Origin: Flavobacterium album
GTDB taxonomy: Bacteria; Bacteroidota; Bacteroidia; Flavobacteriales; Flavobacteriaceae
Direction: 5' to 3'
NCBI RefSeq assembly: GCF_003096035.1
Contig: NZ_CP029186.1
Span: forward strand, 3,206,001-3,270,000
DNA: 64,000 nucleotides
In this document: in pieces, positions 28,201 to 36,080 of the stretch
Layout of the letters: each line of letters starts with the position of its first letter
Position numbering within the stretch: position 1 is the stretch's first letter
The notes under the pieces: model-generated
What the model was told of the DNA's origin: nothing
The model's database searches: none
What the model saw: only the letters and a program-made list of their open reading frames with translations
Translations under genes and position numbers: made by a program

Positions 28201-28205
28201 TTCAT
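25203..28205 (-). CDS. susC: SusC/RagA-family TonB-dependent transporter
   Basis: A 1000-residue outer-membrane protein: signal peptide, CarboxypepD_reg-like domain (GTVTDDQGPMAGVNIIVKGT, about residues 42-115), plug domain with MQGRMAGVDIVQ and PLYIIDGVPYSS, then a long beta-barrel ending in Phe (GLQLTF). It imports, or possibly exports, oligomeric substrates with energy from TonB. First gene of the susC-susD-S9 operon. The operon converges on the MauE/peptide operon. Its leader is about 640 bp of structured DNA. Confidence 0.94.
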   Translation of the reverse strand: MKIISLNRGYFAFILGLLLWCSHMHANYLRPNTDDFYQSTITGTVTDDQGPMAGVNIIVKGTNRGTITDEKGQYSISAEMGEVLIFSFMGFTTQEIPITSSAIDVTMSEDSRQLEEVVINAGYYKVKDKERTGSIAKITAKDIEKQPVTNMLATMQGRMAGVDIVQSSGIGGSGFEIKIRGQNSLRADGNAPLYIIDGVPYSSEALSVGYTNTVMSLPSSPLNNINPGDIESIEVLKDADATAIYGSRGANGVVLITTKKGKAGKARFTLNINKGAGKVTRFMDLMNTEQYLAMREEAYANDGITAFPANAYDVNGTWDRTRHTDWQRELTGGTAQFTKVNAAVSGGSDLTQFMVSGNYAKETTVFPGDFAYQKGNVRMNLNHESADKRFRTNFSAGYTHQDNDQPSRDYTVESRTLAPNAPALFDEEGNLNWENGTFSNPLRHLKGKSLAKTYDLVANALFGYQLLENLELRSNFGFTDLRHEESSTLPSTIYNPEWGLGPEFSSISIGNAARQSWIAEPQLHYKAEFGKARIDALAGATFQSQTGRQLVQRANGFTSNNLIYNLAAATTVVTDIDETAVYKYQAFFGRANVIWNERYIVNLTARRDGSSRFGPGKQFANFGAVGAAWLFGSEKPFENSIVSFGKLRGSYGIAGNDQIGNYQYLDTYTTTGENYQGIIGLEPTRLFNPDFAWESNRKLEAALEMGFLKDRIFLTIAAFENRSSNQLVGVPLPGTAGFSSIQANLDATVDNKGFELTLRTANVQQKDFSWTTNVNLTVARNKLVSFPGLEASTYSSQFVLGEPLNIRKVYRYLGVDAQTGIYRFEDKNGDGLINSSDRTHVADLNPKFYGGFQNQLRYKNWNLDFLFQFVKQQKYNTASLGIPGMMGNQSADLLDHWQGEGDTAAYQQFTTGTTAAVTQGYVNFLSSDGVITDGSFIRLKNISLSYDVPKHWIGQMGCKVVFEGQNLLTITHYKGADPEFTGSNSLPPLRILTAGLQLTF

Positions 28206-28586
28206 AATTTTGAATTGTTAAATGAAACGTCAGTTTAGTTTAATCATGCCTTCTGCGCGAACCGCCAAGTTTATAGCAGAGGGCTTTTTTTGTGTCTTTT
28301 TATTTTTTCATTCGCATACTGGTTTTACTGGTTAGTGATTAGCTGTTCAGGGTTAATATTCTTTATCCTACGCGCAGGATACCCGGCCCATACCCCATAA
28401 CTAACTCGAGGGTGGATGCCTTGGAGCCGGGCACAGTTAACTAAAAACTATCATGCGTATAAAAGATTCAGAGTCACTACAACGTTTGCGTGATACAGCA
28501 AAAAAAAAGAGAAGTCGCTTGAAATGAAAACTGATTGAAGTTGGGTGTCTCCTTAAAAAGGAGGCGTGGGTTTAAACTCAGCTTAT

Positions 28587-28698
28587 TGCTCACGAGGTAC
28601 TGGTATACCAACACGCAAATAAGTGAGCCCACGCCATATGGCGTGAGCATTTGCACTTATCTTCCTGCGTGTTTAAAAATTACCAGTTTTCGTGAGCA
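28587..28698. repeat. 112-bp composite inverted repeat, possible structured RNA
   Basis: Four blocks on the left arm (TGCTCACGA 28587-28595, ACTGGTA 28599-28605, AACACGCA 28610-28617, ATAAGTG 28619-28625) pair in order with blocks on the right (28690-28698, 28681-28687, 28666-28673, 28654-28660), with unpaired internal loops between them. The apex is a 16-bp palindrome at 28630-28645. The adjoining GGCGTGGG at 28563-28570 can instead pair with CCCACGCC at 28628-28635, giving an alternative fold. Confidence 0.6.
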
Positions 28699-28744
28699 GG
28701 TTCAAAGCGAATGCTTCATTTATGTATTTTGAAGTATCGCAAAA

Positions 28745-28767
28745 TTACACTTCTACTAGAAGTAATT
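28745..28767. promoter_or_regulatory. Inverted repeat upstream of xre
   Basis: ACTTCTA and TAGAAGT arms (28749-28755, 28757-28763) flank a single base, with partial AATT extensions on both sides. It lies about 85 bp before the xre start and could be an operator. Confidence 0.4.
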
Positions 28768-28795
28768 ATACAAATATACTTAAAAATTTACAATA

Positions 28796-28811
28796 GTACC
28801 CTATAGGGTAC
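28796..28811. promoter_or_regulatory. 16-bp palindrome, probable Xre operator
   Basis: GTACCCTATAGGGTAC is a perfect palindrome 36 bp upstream of the xre start. Small Xre repressors commonly bind such dyads in their own promoter, so autoregulation is likely; this is inferred from position. Confidence 0.5.
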
Positions 28812-28846
28812 CATTATTTTTTTCATTAAAGCTGAATTTTAACTCT

Positions 28847-29101
28847 ATGGAGAACGTAGATTTTATAACCGAGAGAAAAAAGTTCGGCCGACACATTTTA
28901 AAACTTAGAAAGAAGATATCTAGTAAAGATTATCCAGGCAAATTTATTTCGCAGCAAGAGTTAGCAGATCGCAGCGGAAATATAACCAAAAAGACTATAG
29001 GTCAAATAGAACGTGGAGATATTAATCCATCATTTGAAACTCTTTTGGTCTTGGCTCAAGCTCTCCATATTTCAATTCAAGAACTTTTTAATTATCATTA
29101 G
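28847..29101 (+). CDS. Xre-family helix-turn-helix regulator
   Basis: An 84-residue protein consisting almost entirely of a Cro/C1-type HTH: helix 2-3 region SQQELADRSGNITKKTIGQIERG, then a short hydrophobic tail (LVLAQALHISIQELFNYH). It stands at the left edge of the AT-rich defence island with palindromes in its promoter and its own terminator. It may control itself and neighbouring defence genes, but nothing here shows which. Confidence 0.85.
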   Translation: MENVDFITERKKFGRHILKLRKKISSKDYPGKFISQQELADRSGNITKKTIGQIERGDINPSFETLLVLAQALHISIQELFNYH

Positions 29102-29126
29102 AAAAGATGCTATAGGCATCTTTTTT
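29102..29126 (+). terminator. Rho-independent terminator of xre
   Basis: Arms AAAAGATGC (29102-29110) and GCATCTTTT (29116-29124) surround a 5-base loop and run into a T tract, starting at the base after the xre stop. Confidence 0.8.
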
Positions 29127-29688
29127 ATTTCTTAGTTGGTGTAAAACATGTAATTTTATTGATGAAGATGTTATTGTTTCTATTATCTTACTACTAGTGA
29201 TAAATTAATAATAGACAACAATTAGACTTTAGTAATCTATAATTGAAAAATAATGAAGTAGAGTTAATCTGAGATTGAATTAAATCCATTAATGTAAAGA
29301 CTCGAGAAACCCAAATTTTTCAATCTTTTAATTATCCCTGTATCCCCCAGATCTTGATACTAAAGTTTAATCATATATAGCATTCTCTTTTAGCTTGTCT
29401 TTAATATTGTAAGCTAGTTCAATCTTTGGGCGCTACCGATTTTAATTCATAATATTTTACAATATAAATTGGTTACATTTTCGCAAGATTTAACTTATAA
29501 AATTATCCATTCTGACGTAACTGCAACCTATCATAGAAGTCGTTAAAGCTACATAAAGAGTGCATCCATATAAATATGCGTCACCAAATAGTTGCTTTTT
29601 ATATATAAATATTGACACTGTACACGAAATGAATAAAATGTTAAAATAATTTTATATTTTCACAAAATATTTTAATTACTTTATTATA
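29127..29688. other. AT-rich spacer between xre and drt3a
   Basis: These 562 bp hold no convincing gene. A 20-codon open stretch on the minus strand ending near 29369 could be a decayed gene end, but it is too short to assign. The drt3a promoter should be here; no box matching TAnnTTTG at a suitable distance stands out. No strong hairpin was seen. Confidence 0.5.
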
Positions 29689-31166
29689 ATGCTTGATCAA
29701 TCTTTTTCCCATGAAAACTTTAGAGTTATTATGGATGTCGAAAATAGAAAAGGTAATTATCTCGAAGATAAAGGCTTCTTCAAATCATCCGACCTATTCA
29801 GAAAATCACGAGAAATAACGGATCAGATTATTATCTTAAATAACCAAATTTCTATTGAAAGAGTATCATTAAAAAAGATTGTAAATCCTAAGCCAGAAGA
29901 TTACAAGGAATTTAATAATTTGGTTGCTGCCAAAGAAGAGTTAAAGCAAAATCGGGAGGCAGAACGGAAATTTATACTATCTGAACTTAGTCAAAAAACA
30001 AACTCAGAGGATTATCAAATTAAAATTGAAAAAGGACAAATAAAATTTGGCAGTCAATTATATGTAGCAGAAAATGAACCGGAACACTATTTTGTCTTAA
30101 AACAATTACAGCGCAATATCTATAAAACTTTTAAAGTTAAACAGTCTGACAGACGTGAAATTCTCACACAATTAAAAACTTTTCTTGAAGACGATTTTCC
30201 AAAGTACGTTGTTAGAACCGACATAAAAAGCTTTTATGAATCAATTCCTCATAAATACCTACTTTCAAAAATTGAGGAAAACAGTTTACTCAGTTATCCA
30301 TCTAAGAGAATAATAAAAGATATTTTAAATCAATATTGGAAAATTTTGCTTTCAGAGGGAATTAAAAAAGAATCTGATGAAAGAATTGGCATTCCACGTG
30401 GTATTGGAATCTCAGCATACTTATCAGAACTTTATCTTAGAGATTTTGACAGGAAAATTTCGTCTCAAAAAAACGTTAGTTTTTATGCTAGATACGTTGA
30501 TGATATAATTTTTGTAGTCACGCCAAAATTAAAAAGTGAAACTGTTTCAACAACAGATATAAAAATTGAATTATCAAAATTATTAGCTTCTACTTCCTAC
30601 CTTCAAATCAACAATAGAAAAACCACAGTAATTGACTTGTGTTTAAATAGTTCTAAACTTGAACAATTTATTTATCTAGGTTATAAATTTTCAATAGGAT
30701 ACAGAAATGAAATGATTGCTGGAACAAACGAGCTAAGTAAGGTTCCTTTAGAAATTACAATGTCAAACGACAAGTTTAATCGATATAAAACCAAGGTTAA
30801 GCTTGCATTTGAAAGCTACTCTACTGAATTCGTAAAATACCCTGGCAGACACTCATCCATAAATAGAAAACTTTTGATTAGAATAAAATTTCTCACTAAT
30901 AATTTTCAACTTTTTCGTCGAAAGCAAAATGTATTAGTAGGTATTTTTTTTCGAATGAATTTATTAATAAAGATGTAGATTTAATTAAACTTGATACATA
31001 TCTTAAACGGCAAATCACATCGGTTGCCCCAACTGTCAATCCAAACCTACTTTTAAAACTTAATAGTCTGTCTTTCAAAGATGGCTTCCACAAGAAGAGA
31101 TTCCTTAAATTTAATTATAAATCATTTGAGAGTGGAAAAGTTTTAGAAATATGGAAAAATATATAA
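29689..31166 (+). CDS. drt3a: Drt3a (UG3-type) antiviral reverse transcriptase, frame broken at a T8 run
   Basis: First of two adjacent reverse transcriptases that match DRT type 3. The N-terminus (DQSFSHENFRVIMDVENRKGN) is what I recall for Drt3a. The RT core has TDIKSFYESIPH, GIPRGIGISAYLSELYL and the catalytic YVDD near residue 265. The uninterrupted frame stops after 429 codons at 30976-30978, but a run of eight T at 30944-30951 precedes it. Reading -1 there opens a frame (SNEFINKDVDLIKLDTYLK...) of about 70 more codons, ending TAA at 31164-31166, one base before drt3b. The tight junction argues that the longer protein, about 490 residues, is the native one. The break could be a real mutation, a base-call error or programmed slippage. 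Confidence 0.85.
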
Positions 31167-31167
31167 T

Positions 31168-33489
31168 ATGAGAAAAAAGGTTCCAATTATTCGTCATAGT
31201 GAACGTGTTGTTCTTTCTGATGTACTTCCATACGAAACTCCATTGATCTTCTCAAACAGATATTTCTATAAATATTTAATTAAAAGGAAAAAGTGCTTAA
31301 AAAACGTCAAATTCAGATCAAAACACCGAGCTTTCACAGAAATTGAAAAATTGTTATTTACAAATCAGGATGTAACATCTCCATTTGTATTCCATATACG
31401 CCATAAAACACATGATTTCAGGACTTTGAGTTTAATTCATCCTAGTAATCAATTAAAAGTTTTAGATTTTTATGAAAAATATAGCGAGAGTATACTTTAC
31501 TGTTGTTCACTAAGCCCTTTTTCAATTAGAAGACCATCTAAAATAGCAAGATTTTCGTTCTACAATGACCTTTTGCACAAGAAAAACCAAGATGGCGATT
31601 TTGAACACGCTCAAGTTGAAGAAGAAGATAATGAATATGAAAACTTAAAATCTTTTTTTACATATCAGAAATACAGTAATATTCATAAGTTTTTTGAATC
31701 CTATCAGTTTCATAGAAGTGAAAAAAAATATAGAAAGTTACTAAAGGTAGATATATCAAAATGTTTCGATAGCATTTACACCCATACAGTTTCCTGGGCA
31801 GTTTTCAATAAATCAATTGTAAAAGACAATATTCCCCAATCATTGAAAACATTTCCTGGCGAATTCGACTATTTGATGCAAAAGTTAAATGCAAATGAAA
31901 CAAATGGAATTGTAATTGGCCCTGAGTTTTCGAGGATATTTGCAGAATTAATACTTCAACAAATTGACAGGAACTTGTATGACCGCTTAAAGTTTAATGA
32001 TGGTCACACCAAAAGTTTAATTCACAAAGTCGATTACGAAATTTTCAGATACATCGATGATTATTTTATTTTCTACAACGATGAGTCTGATTCGCAAAAA
32101 ATACTTTCTGATTTGAAATTATGTCTTGGTGAATACAAGATGTATATTAACGAGAATAAATCTGCCACATACGAAAAGCCTATTATCACTGAGATCAGTT
32201 TGGCTAAACAAAAAATAAGTGATTTATTTAAAGATCATTTAAAGTTAAAAGAATCTATTAGTAAAGATGACGAGAATAATTCAACAATATACTTTTCATC
32301 AAACAGTGTTATTACAAGATTTAAAACTATCGTGAAGGAAACAAGCGTTAGTTATAAAGACATTATGAACTACAGTCTTGCTGTTCTTGACAAAAAAACT
32401 GCAAAACTCGTAAATAAATTTTTGAAAGAGAAAAAAATAAATCCAGATTTAGATCAAAAAGAATATGAAAAGGGATTTTTGGAAATATTGGATGTTTCAT
32501 TTTTTTTATATTCAGTATCTCCGAAAGTGAATTCTACTATAAAACTCTGTTTAATAATAGATAAGATAATAAGATTTCTTAAAAAGAATAAAAGTAATTC
32601 CTACATTGAACCATTTTCATTTAATTATAAACATAATATATTTAAAAAAATAGCAGATGAGATTTTTTTAATTCTACAAATAAATAAAACAAAATCTGAA
32701 ACCCAAGTAGAATCACTCTATTTGTTAATAGCATTATCTCAGTTAGGCAGAGAATATAGGCTGAACTTAAAAATTTTGTCTTCATATTTTCACATTGATA
32801 CTAAGTCGGACGGGACACTTGTAGCAAATAATAATTTAAACTATTTTTCAATAACTGTTTTACTTTTTTATATAAAAAACATTCATCAATATCGAGACAT
32901 TAAATATTTTATTAAAGATTACATCATTGAAAAATTTCAGATGATAACAATCAACCATAAATGGAAAACAGAATCAGAAGCTGTAATTCTATTGATGGAT
33001 ATTTTAACTTGTCCATATTTAAATGATTCTCTTGAAGCGCTTGAGAGGAAAGAAATTAAAGACAATATAGTAGAAATTGAAAATTCTTTATTAAGGAATA
33101 CAACCTCTGATGGGTTAGTAAATTATATATCTTCAGTTAAAAAACTATTTAAAAAGTTTAAATCACATAAAACCACCAAATGTTTAAAAGATAAAATTAT
33201 AAGGAAATTCGAAAGTAATCTTGAAGACTATTTAAACGAAATAAATTTAAGGACGGGGTTCGAAGTTTATGCAAAAGAAGAAGCTTTGATGAAATTCGTT
33301 GATTATTTTAAGAACAACTTCCACGAACACATTGATATATACAAATACAAAAAACAATTATTATCTTTGATTGGAATTACTGAAAATCAAACTCATCTAA
33401 TACAGCAAGAAAAGTTTTGGTTCATAAAATGGACCGATTTTGATTTTGGTATGGAACTTCAAGCAAAACGAAGTCAAGAAGTTTACTAA
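31168..33489 (+). CDS. drt3b: Drt3b (UG8-type) antiviral reverse transcriptase
   Basis: A 773-residue reverse transcriptase whose opening (IRHSERVVLSDVLPYETPLIFSNR, residues 8 onward) fits Drt3b as I recall it. RT motifs include LLKVDISKCFDSIY near residue 195, GIVIGPEFSRIFAELIL near 250 and the catalytic YIDD near 295, followed by a long Lys-rich helical C-terminal region. DRT3 systems need both RTs plus an ncRNA to block phage. It begins one base after the restored drt3a stop, so both are one operon. Very AT-rich, unlike the ICE backbone. Confidence 0.87.
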   Translation: MRKKVPIIRHSERVVLSDVLPYETPLIFSNRYFYKYLIKRKKCLKNVKFRSKHRAFTEIEKLLFTNQDVTSPFVFHIRHKTHDFRTLSLIHPSNQLKVLDFYEKYSESILYCCSLSPFSIRRPSKIARFSFYNDLLHKKNQDGDFEHAQVEEEDNEYENLKSFFTYQKYSNIHKFFESYQFHRSEKKYRKLLKVDISKCFDSIYTHTVSWAVFNKSIVKDNIPQSLKTFPGEFDYLMQKLNANETNGIVIGPEFSRIFAELILQQIDRNLYDRLKFNDGHTKSLIHKVDYEIFRYIDDYFIFYNDESDSQKILSDLKLCLGEYKMYINENKSATYEKPIITEISLAKQKISDLFKDHLKLKESISKDDENNSTIYFSSNSVITRFKTIVKETSVSYKDIMNYSLAVLDKKTAKLVNKFLKEKKINPDLDQKEYEKGFLEILDVSFFLYSVSPKVNSTIKLCLIIDKIIRFLKKNKSNSYIEPFSFNYKHNIFKKIADEIFLILQINKTKSETQVESLYLLIALSQLGREYRLNLKILSSYFHIDTKSDGTLVANNNLNYFSITVLLFYIKNIHQYRDIKYFIKDYIIEKFQMITINHKWKTESEAVILLMDILTCPYLNDSLEALERKEIKDNIVEIENSLLRNTTSDGLVNYISSVKKLFKKFKSHKTTKCLKDKIIRKFESNLEDYLNEINLRTGFEVYAKEEALMKFVDYFKNNFHEHIDIYKYKKQLLSLIGITENQTHLIQQEKFWFIKWTDFDFGMELQAKRSQEVY

Positions 33490-33605
33490 AATATTGCTAC
33501 CACCGACAGCCAGAAATGGCGCCACACACAAGTAGCTTCTTTGTAGCCCTACTATTGGGTTATTTAGAGTTAAATAAAGTAGCCTATGTCGGGGGCTACT
33601 TTTTT
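33490..33605 (+). ncRNA. Candidate DRT3 non-coding RNA with CACACACA tract
   Basis: Directly after the drt3b stop lies a non-coding stretch of about 115 bases containing several pairable elements: a TGGCGCCA palindrome at 33517-33524, repeated GTAGC/GCTAC segments (33495-33499, 33532-33536, 33543-33547, 33579-33583, 33595-33599), CACCGACA at 33501-33508 able to pair with TGTCGG at 33587-33592, and a terminator at its end. CACACACA at 33523-33530 sits between structured parts. DRT3 is known to have an associated ncRNA; as I recall, one RT is reported to make GT-repeat DNA from an AC-repeat template. This tract is a natural candidate for that template. Boundaries are estimates. Confidence 0.6.
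33576..33605 (+). terminator. Rho-independent terminator after DRT3 operon
   Basis: Perfect 9-bp arms AAAGTAGCC (33576-33584) and GGCTACTTT (33594-33602) around a 9-base loop, followed by further T. It would end the drt3a-drt3b transcript and define the 3' end of the candidate ncRNA. Confidence 0.85.
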
Positions 33606-33824
33606 GCTTATAAAATATTCTAATGACTTTTTTATATTCATTTTTTCAAGCATAATAATTGCAAACATCACACTGATAACTAACTAAAGCTAATAACAAT
33701 TTGTCTTTACTGAAAGCGGCAACGGTAGCAGTATTATCTCCATTTTAAAGGAATAAAGAAAGTAGAAGATGCAAGTAGTGAAAAATTTACCGAGGAGTGC
33801 GAGGGATAAATTTTTGTTAATACA

Positions 33825-35129
33825 TTAATTCAAAGAATTTATAATTTCCTTATGATATCGAGCAAGGCTTGCATTTAAACCTTCAACGCACCTAATAAAG
33901 TTTCTTTTAGCTGAATTTGGCCTAGCATAGATCTCAATTGCTATTCTCTCAGCTAGATTTTCTGAAATATCAGGCGAACACATATCTAGAACTCGCCCCA
34001 TACAATACCATCGATTGTGAGAAACTGCTAATTCCGCTCCGACGAACGTGCACTCTGCCTTAATCGATAGATCAACAGTTATATCATAAATCGTTTTAAC
34101 ATGGCCAATTACAACATCGCAATAATCAAAATTAAATGATGTATCATTAATCCATGCTAAGTACGATTTTGCAAACCTGTTCCAATGTCTTTCATTTATT
34201 TTTAAGCTATCCCCTATAAATTTGATATTTATATCGTAAAAAATTGCGTTTTTCAGCTCTGGTGTTCTTTCCAAAGAGGTTACAAAATAATCAAAGTTAT
34301 CTAGGCTCCAGTTAGGATAGTCTTTTAGGCTATTTATTAATAATTCAGCCTCCTCATGTAGTTCTTTAGAAACCTCAACCTTTGACAATTTACTTAAGAG
34401 TACGTCTCTTAAAATACTTACATTTTCAAAACGATTTTGTGGAACTTCTTCTGTACATTTTTCAATAATTACGCCTATTGCTCCTCTACTACTTAATCTT
34501 GAATATGGCTTCCTTTGAGTACCATCATAAATATCATGTAAAATTGCTCCAAAAGAATAAATATCTGCACTACTAGTCACATTTTGAAAATCAGTATATT
34601 GTTCGGGTGCCATATAAGGCAATGAACCATATGCTAATCCACTTCCTGTAACAAAAGTTGTTGTTAATTCAGGATCAGATGTAATTAACCCCATATCAGC
34701 CAATTTCCATTTATTATCATGAAACAGTATGTTTCCTGGTTTGATATCCCTGTGTATAAACCCCCTTGCATGTAGGTATTCCAAGCAATTTAATATATCT
34801 GAAAGCCCTTCAGGTGCTCTTCTCTGTAGTTTACAAAGTGTAATTTCTTCTTGATAAGTTTTTGAAGCAATAGGCATCAAAAACCAAGGTTCATCCTCAT
34901 TAAGCTCAGCATGTACAATGGGAATTATAAAGTCCGAGGAAAGTTTTTGTTGGACTCTCACCTCCCGAGCAAATCTTCTTTTAAACAAGTCGTAGTCTTC
35001 CTTTGCTACGGCATGATTTGGCTGGAAAGTTTTCCTTGCATACAGATTACCATCTTCCGCTCTTACTTCATGAATTATCCCGAAGCCACTTCTATCATGA
35101 ATAATCCTATTGACTGCCTCTATTTTCAT
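33825..35129 (-). CDS. Ser/Thr protein kinase (Hanks type) with helical C-terminal domain
   Basis: A 434-residue protein. Residues about 10-250 form a eukaryote-like kinase: Gly-rich GFGIIHEV, Lys in YARKTF, catalytic HRDIKPGN near residue 125, DMG in place of DFG, and GSLPYMAPEQ. The C-terminal 180 residues are helical with no recognised domain and no membrane segment, so it is cytosolic. Its start overlaps the stop of a calcineurin-type phosphatase by four bases, so the two are made together and probably set one phosphorylation state. Defence-island kinases such as Stk2 are known; this pair is not one I can name. Confidence 0.85.
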   Translation of the reverse strand: MKIEAVNRIIHDRSGFGIIHEVRAEDGNLYARKTFQPNHAVAKEDYDLFKRRFAREVRVQQKLSSDFIIPIVHAELNEDEPWFLMPIASKTYQEEITLCKLQRRAPEGLSDILNCLEYLHARGFIHRDIKPGNILFHDNKWKLADMGLITSDPELTTTFVTGSGLAYGSLPYMAPEQYTDFQNVTSSADIYSFGAILHDIYDGTQRKPYSRLSSRGAIGVIIEKCTEEVPQNRFENVSILRDVLLSKLSKVEVSKELHEEAELLINSLKDYPNWSLDNFDYFVTSLERTPELKNAIFYDINIKFIGDSLKINERHWNRFAKSYLAWINDTSFNFDYCDVVIGHVKTIYDITVDLSIKAECTFVGAELAVSHNRWYCMGRVLDMCSPDISENLAERIAIEIYARPNSAKRNFIRCVEGLNASLARYHKEIINSLN

Positions 35130-35800
35130 TCAATATTTTTTTGAAAAACCATTTTTTTAGTTTCAAGCTCTAAAACACATAATTCACCATACCCCTCATC
35201 ATTAACAATATATGCACCTCCATCAATTCCATAGACTTGTAAATCCTCACTTTTGAACTGCTCTATGATTTCAAAAGCTGTCATCGGTGTGTGACCGTGA
35301 ATAACCTTTCTACCTGCTAACCAATCTGCATTGTACAAGACCTTCCAATCTCTCAACCAAAGTAGAGATTCCTTATCACTATATGGATTTTCAATAGTCA
35401 TATTGATACCCGCATGAACGAAAATATAATTTTCAGCAACGAAGTAATCATCGAACGATTTTATAAAATCAATATAGGCTTTTGGTATTCCGTTAATGTC
35501 TGATGTTAAAAAACTTTGCAGAGTTTTGTTACCTCCATTTCTTATCCAATTGACCTTTGCAAATGTATCATCAAGTGCATCCAATAACATTTGTTCATGG
35601 TTTCCCTTTATACATGTAACATCAAAACCATGATTTTGCAGTAATATTACAGTATCAATGACTCCTTTGCTGTCATGACCTCTATCAATTAAATCACCAA
35701 GCAAAATCAGTTTGTCAGTCTTTTTTAAAGAAACCTTTTTTAAAGCCTGTCTAAATGTTTTGTTACAGCCATGAATATCGGAAATAATGTAAGTACTCAA
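35126..35800 (-). CDS. Calcineurin-like Ser/Thr phosphatase
   Basis: A 224-residue metallophosphoesterase with all core motifs: SDIHGC at residues 7-12, GDLIDRG near 36-42, GNHEQM near 66-71 and VIHGHTPM near 163. This is the PP1/lambda-phosphatase type that uses two metal ions. It is the first gene of a two-gene minus-strand operon, overlapping the kinase start as ATGA, and is the natural candidate to reverse the kinase's modifications. Confidence 0.88.
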   Translation of the reverse strand: MSTYIISDIHGCNKTFRQALKKVSLKKTDKLILLGDLIDRGHDSKGVIDTVILLQNHGFDVTCIKGNHEQMLLDALDDTFAKVNWIRNGGNKTLQSFLTSDINGIPKAYIDFIKSFDDYFVAENYIFVHAGINMTIENPYSDKESLLWLRDWKVLYNADWLAGRKVIHGHTPMTAFEIIEQFKSEDLQVYGIDGGAYIVNDEGYGELCVLELETKKMVFQKNIE

Positions 35801-36080
35801 AATAAGGTTATGTTAAATCAAAATATTATTACTAATCTAAAAATATATCAATCGGTATAATACTTATAGTTAGTCGCTTAATCAATTGTGTATTGAATGA
35901 TGTCGCAATTTACACAATTTAAAGAAATAAATAATGGTATCGACTTTCAGAATAGTAATCTAAAATCTTTAAATGCATTCCTTAACAGCAAAGATTCTAG
36001 GTTAACGACTTAATTTTTAACCTCATGAAGTGAAATTGAAAGCTTTTGCAAGACGATTCATTTGATCCTAATATCAATTC

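Larger units (their letters stand above)
28206..28846. other. Structured intergenic region between susC and xre
   Basis: No gene is evident in these 641 bp. From left to right: an inverted repeat 28248-28256 with 28276-28284 (one mismatch) followed by seven T on the plus strand; a GC-rich patch 28371-28431 with TCCT/AGGA and CCCGGC/GCCGGG arms; a CTCCTT/AAGGAG hairpin at 28549-28563; a 112-bp multi-block inverted repeat at 28587-28698; and two further dyads just before xre. It probably contains the susC promoter and leader, and xre control sites. Functions are not assigned. Confidence 0.55.

Noticed and set aside
28411..28424. GGTGGATGCCTTGG, resembling the 5' end of 23S rRNA
   Set aside because: Only about 13-14 bases match and flanking rRNA sequence is absent; chance or a tiny fragment, not an rRNA gene.
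29310..29445. Short minus-strand open stretch encoding KIELAYNIKDKLKENAIYD
   Set aside because: It looks coding-like but is only about 20 codons, with a stop just upstream and no start; too short to call a gene or identify a parent family.
28587..31166. A retron built from the 28587-28698 inverted repeat and the reverse transcriptase at 29689
   Set aside because: The RTs form an adjacent pair with UG3/UG8 (DRT3) character, and an xre gene, a terminator and about 1 kb separate the repeat from them; a DRT3 assignment fits better.
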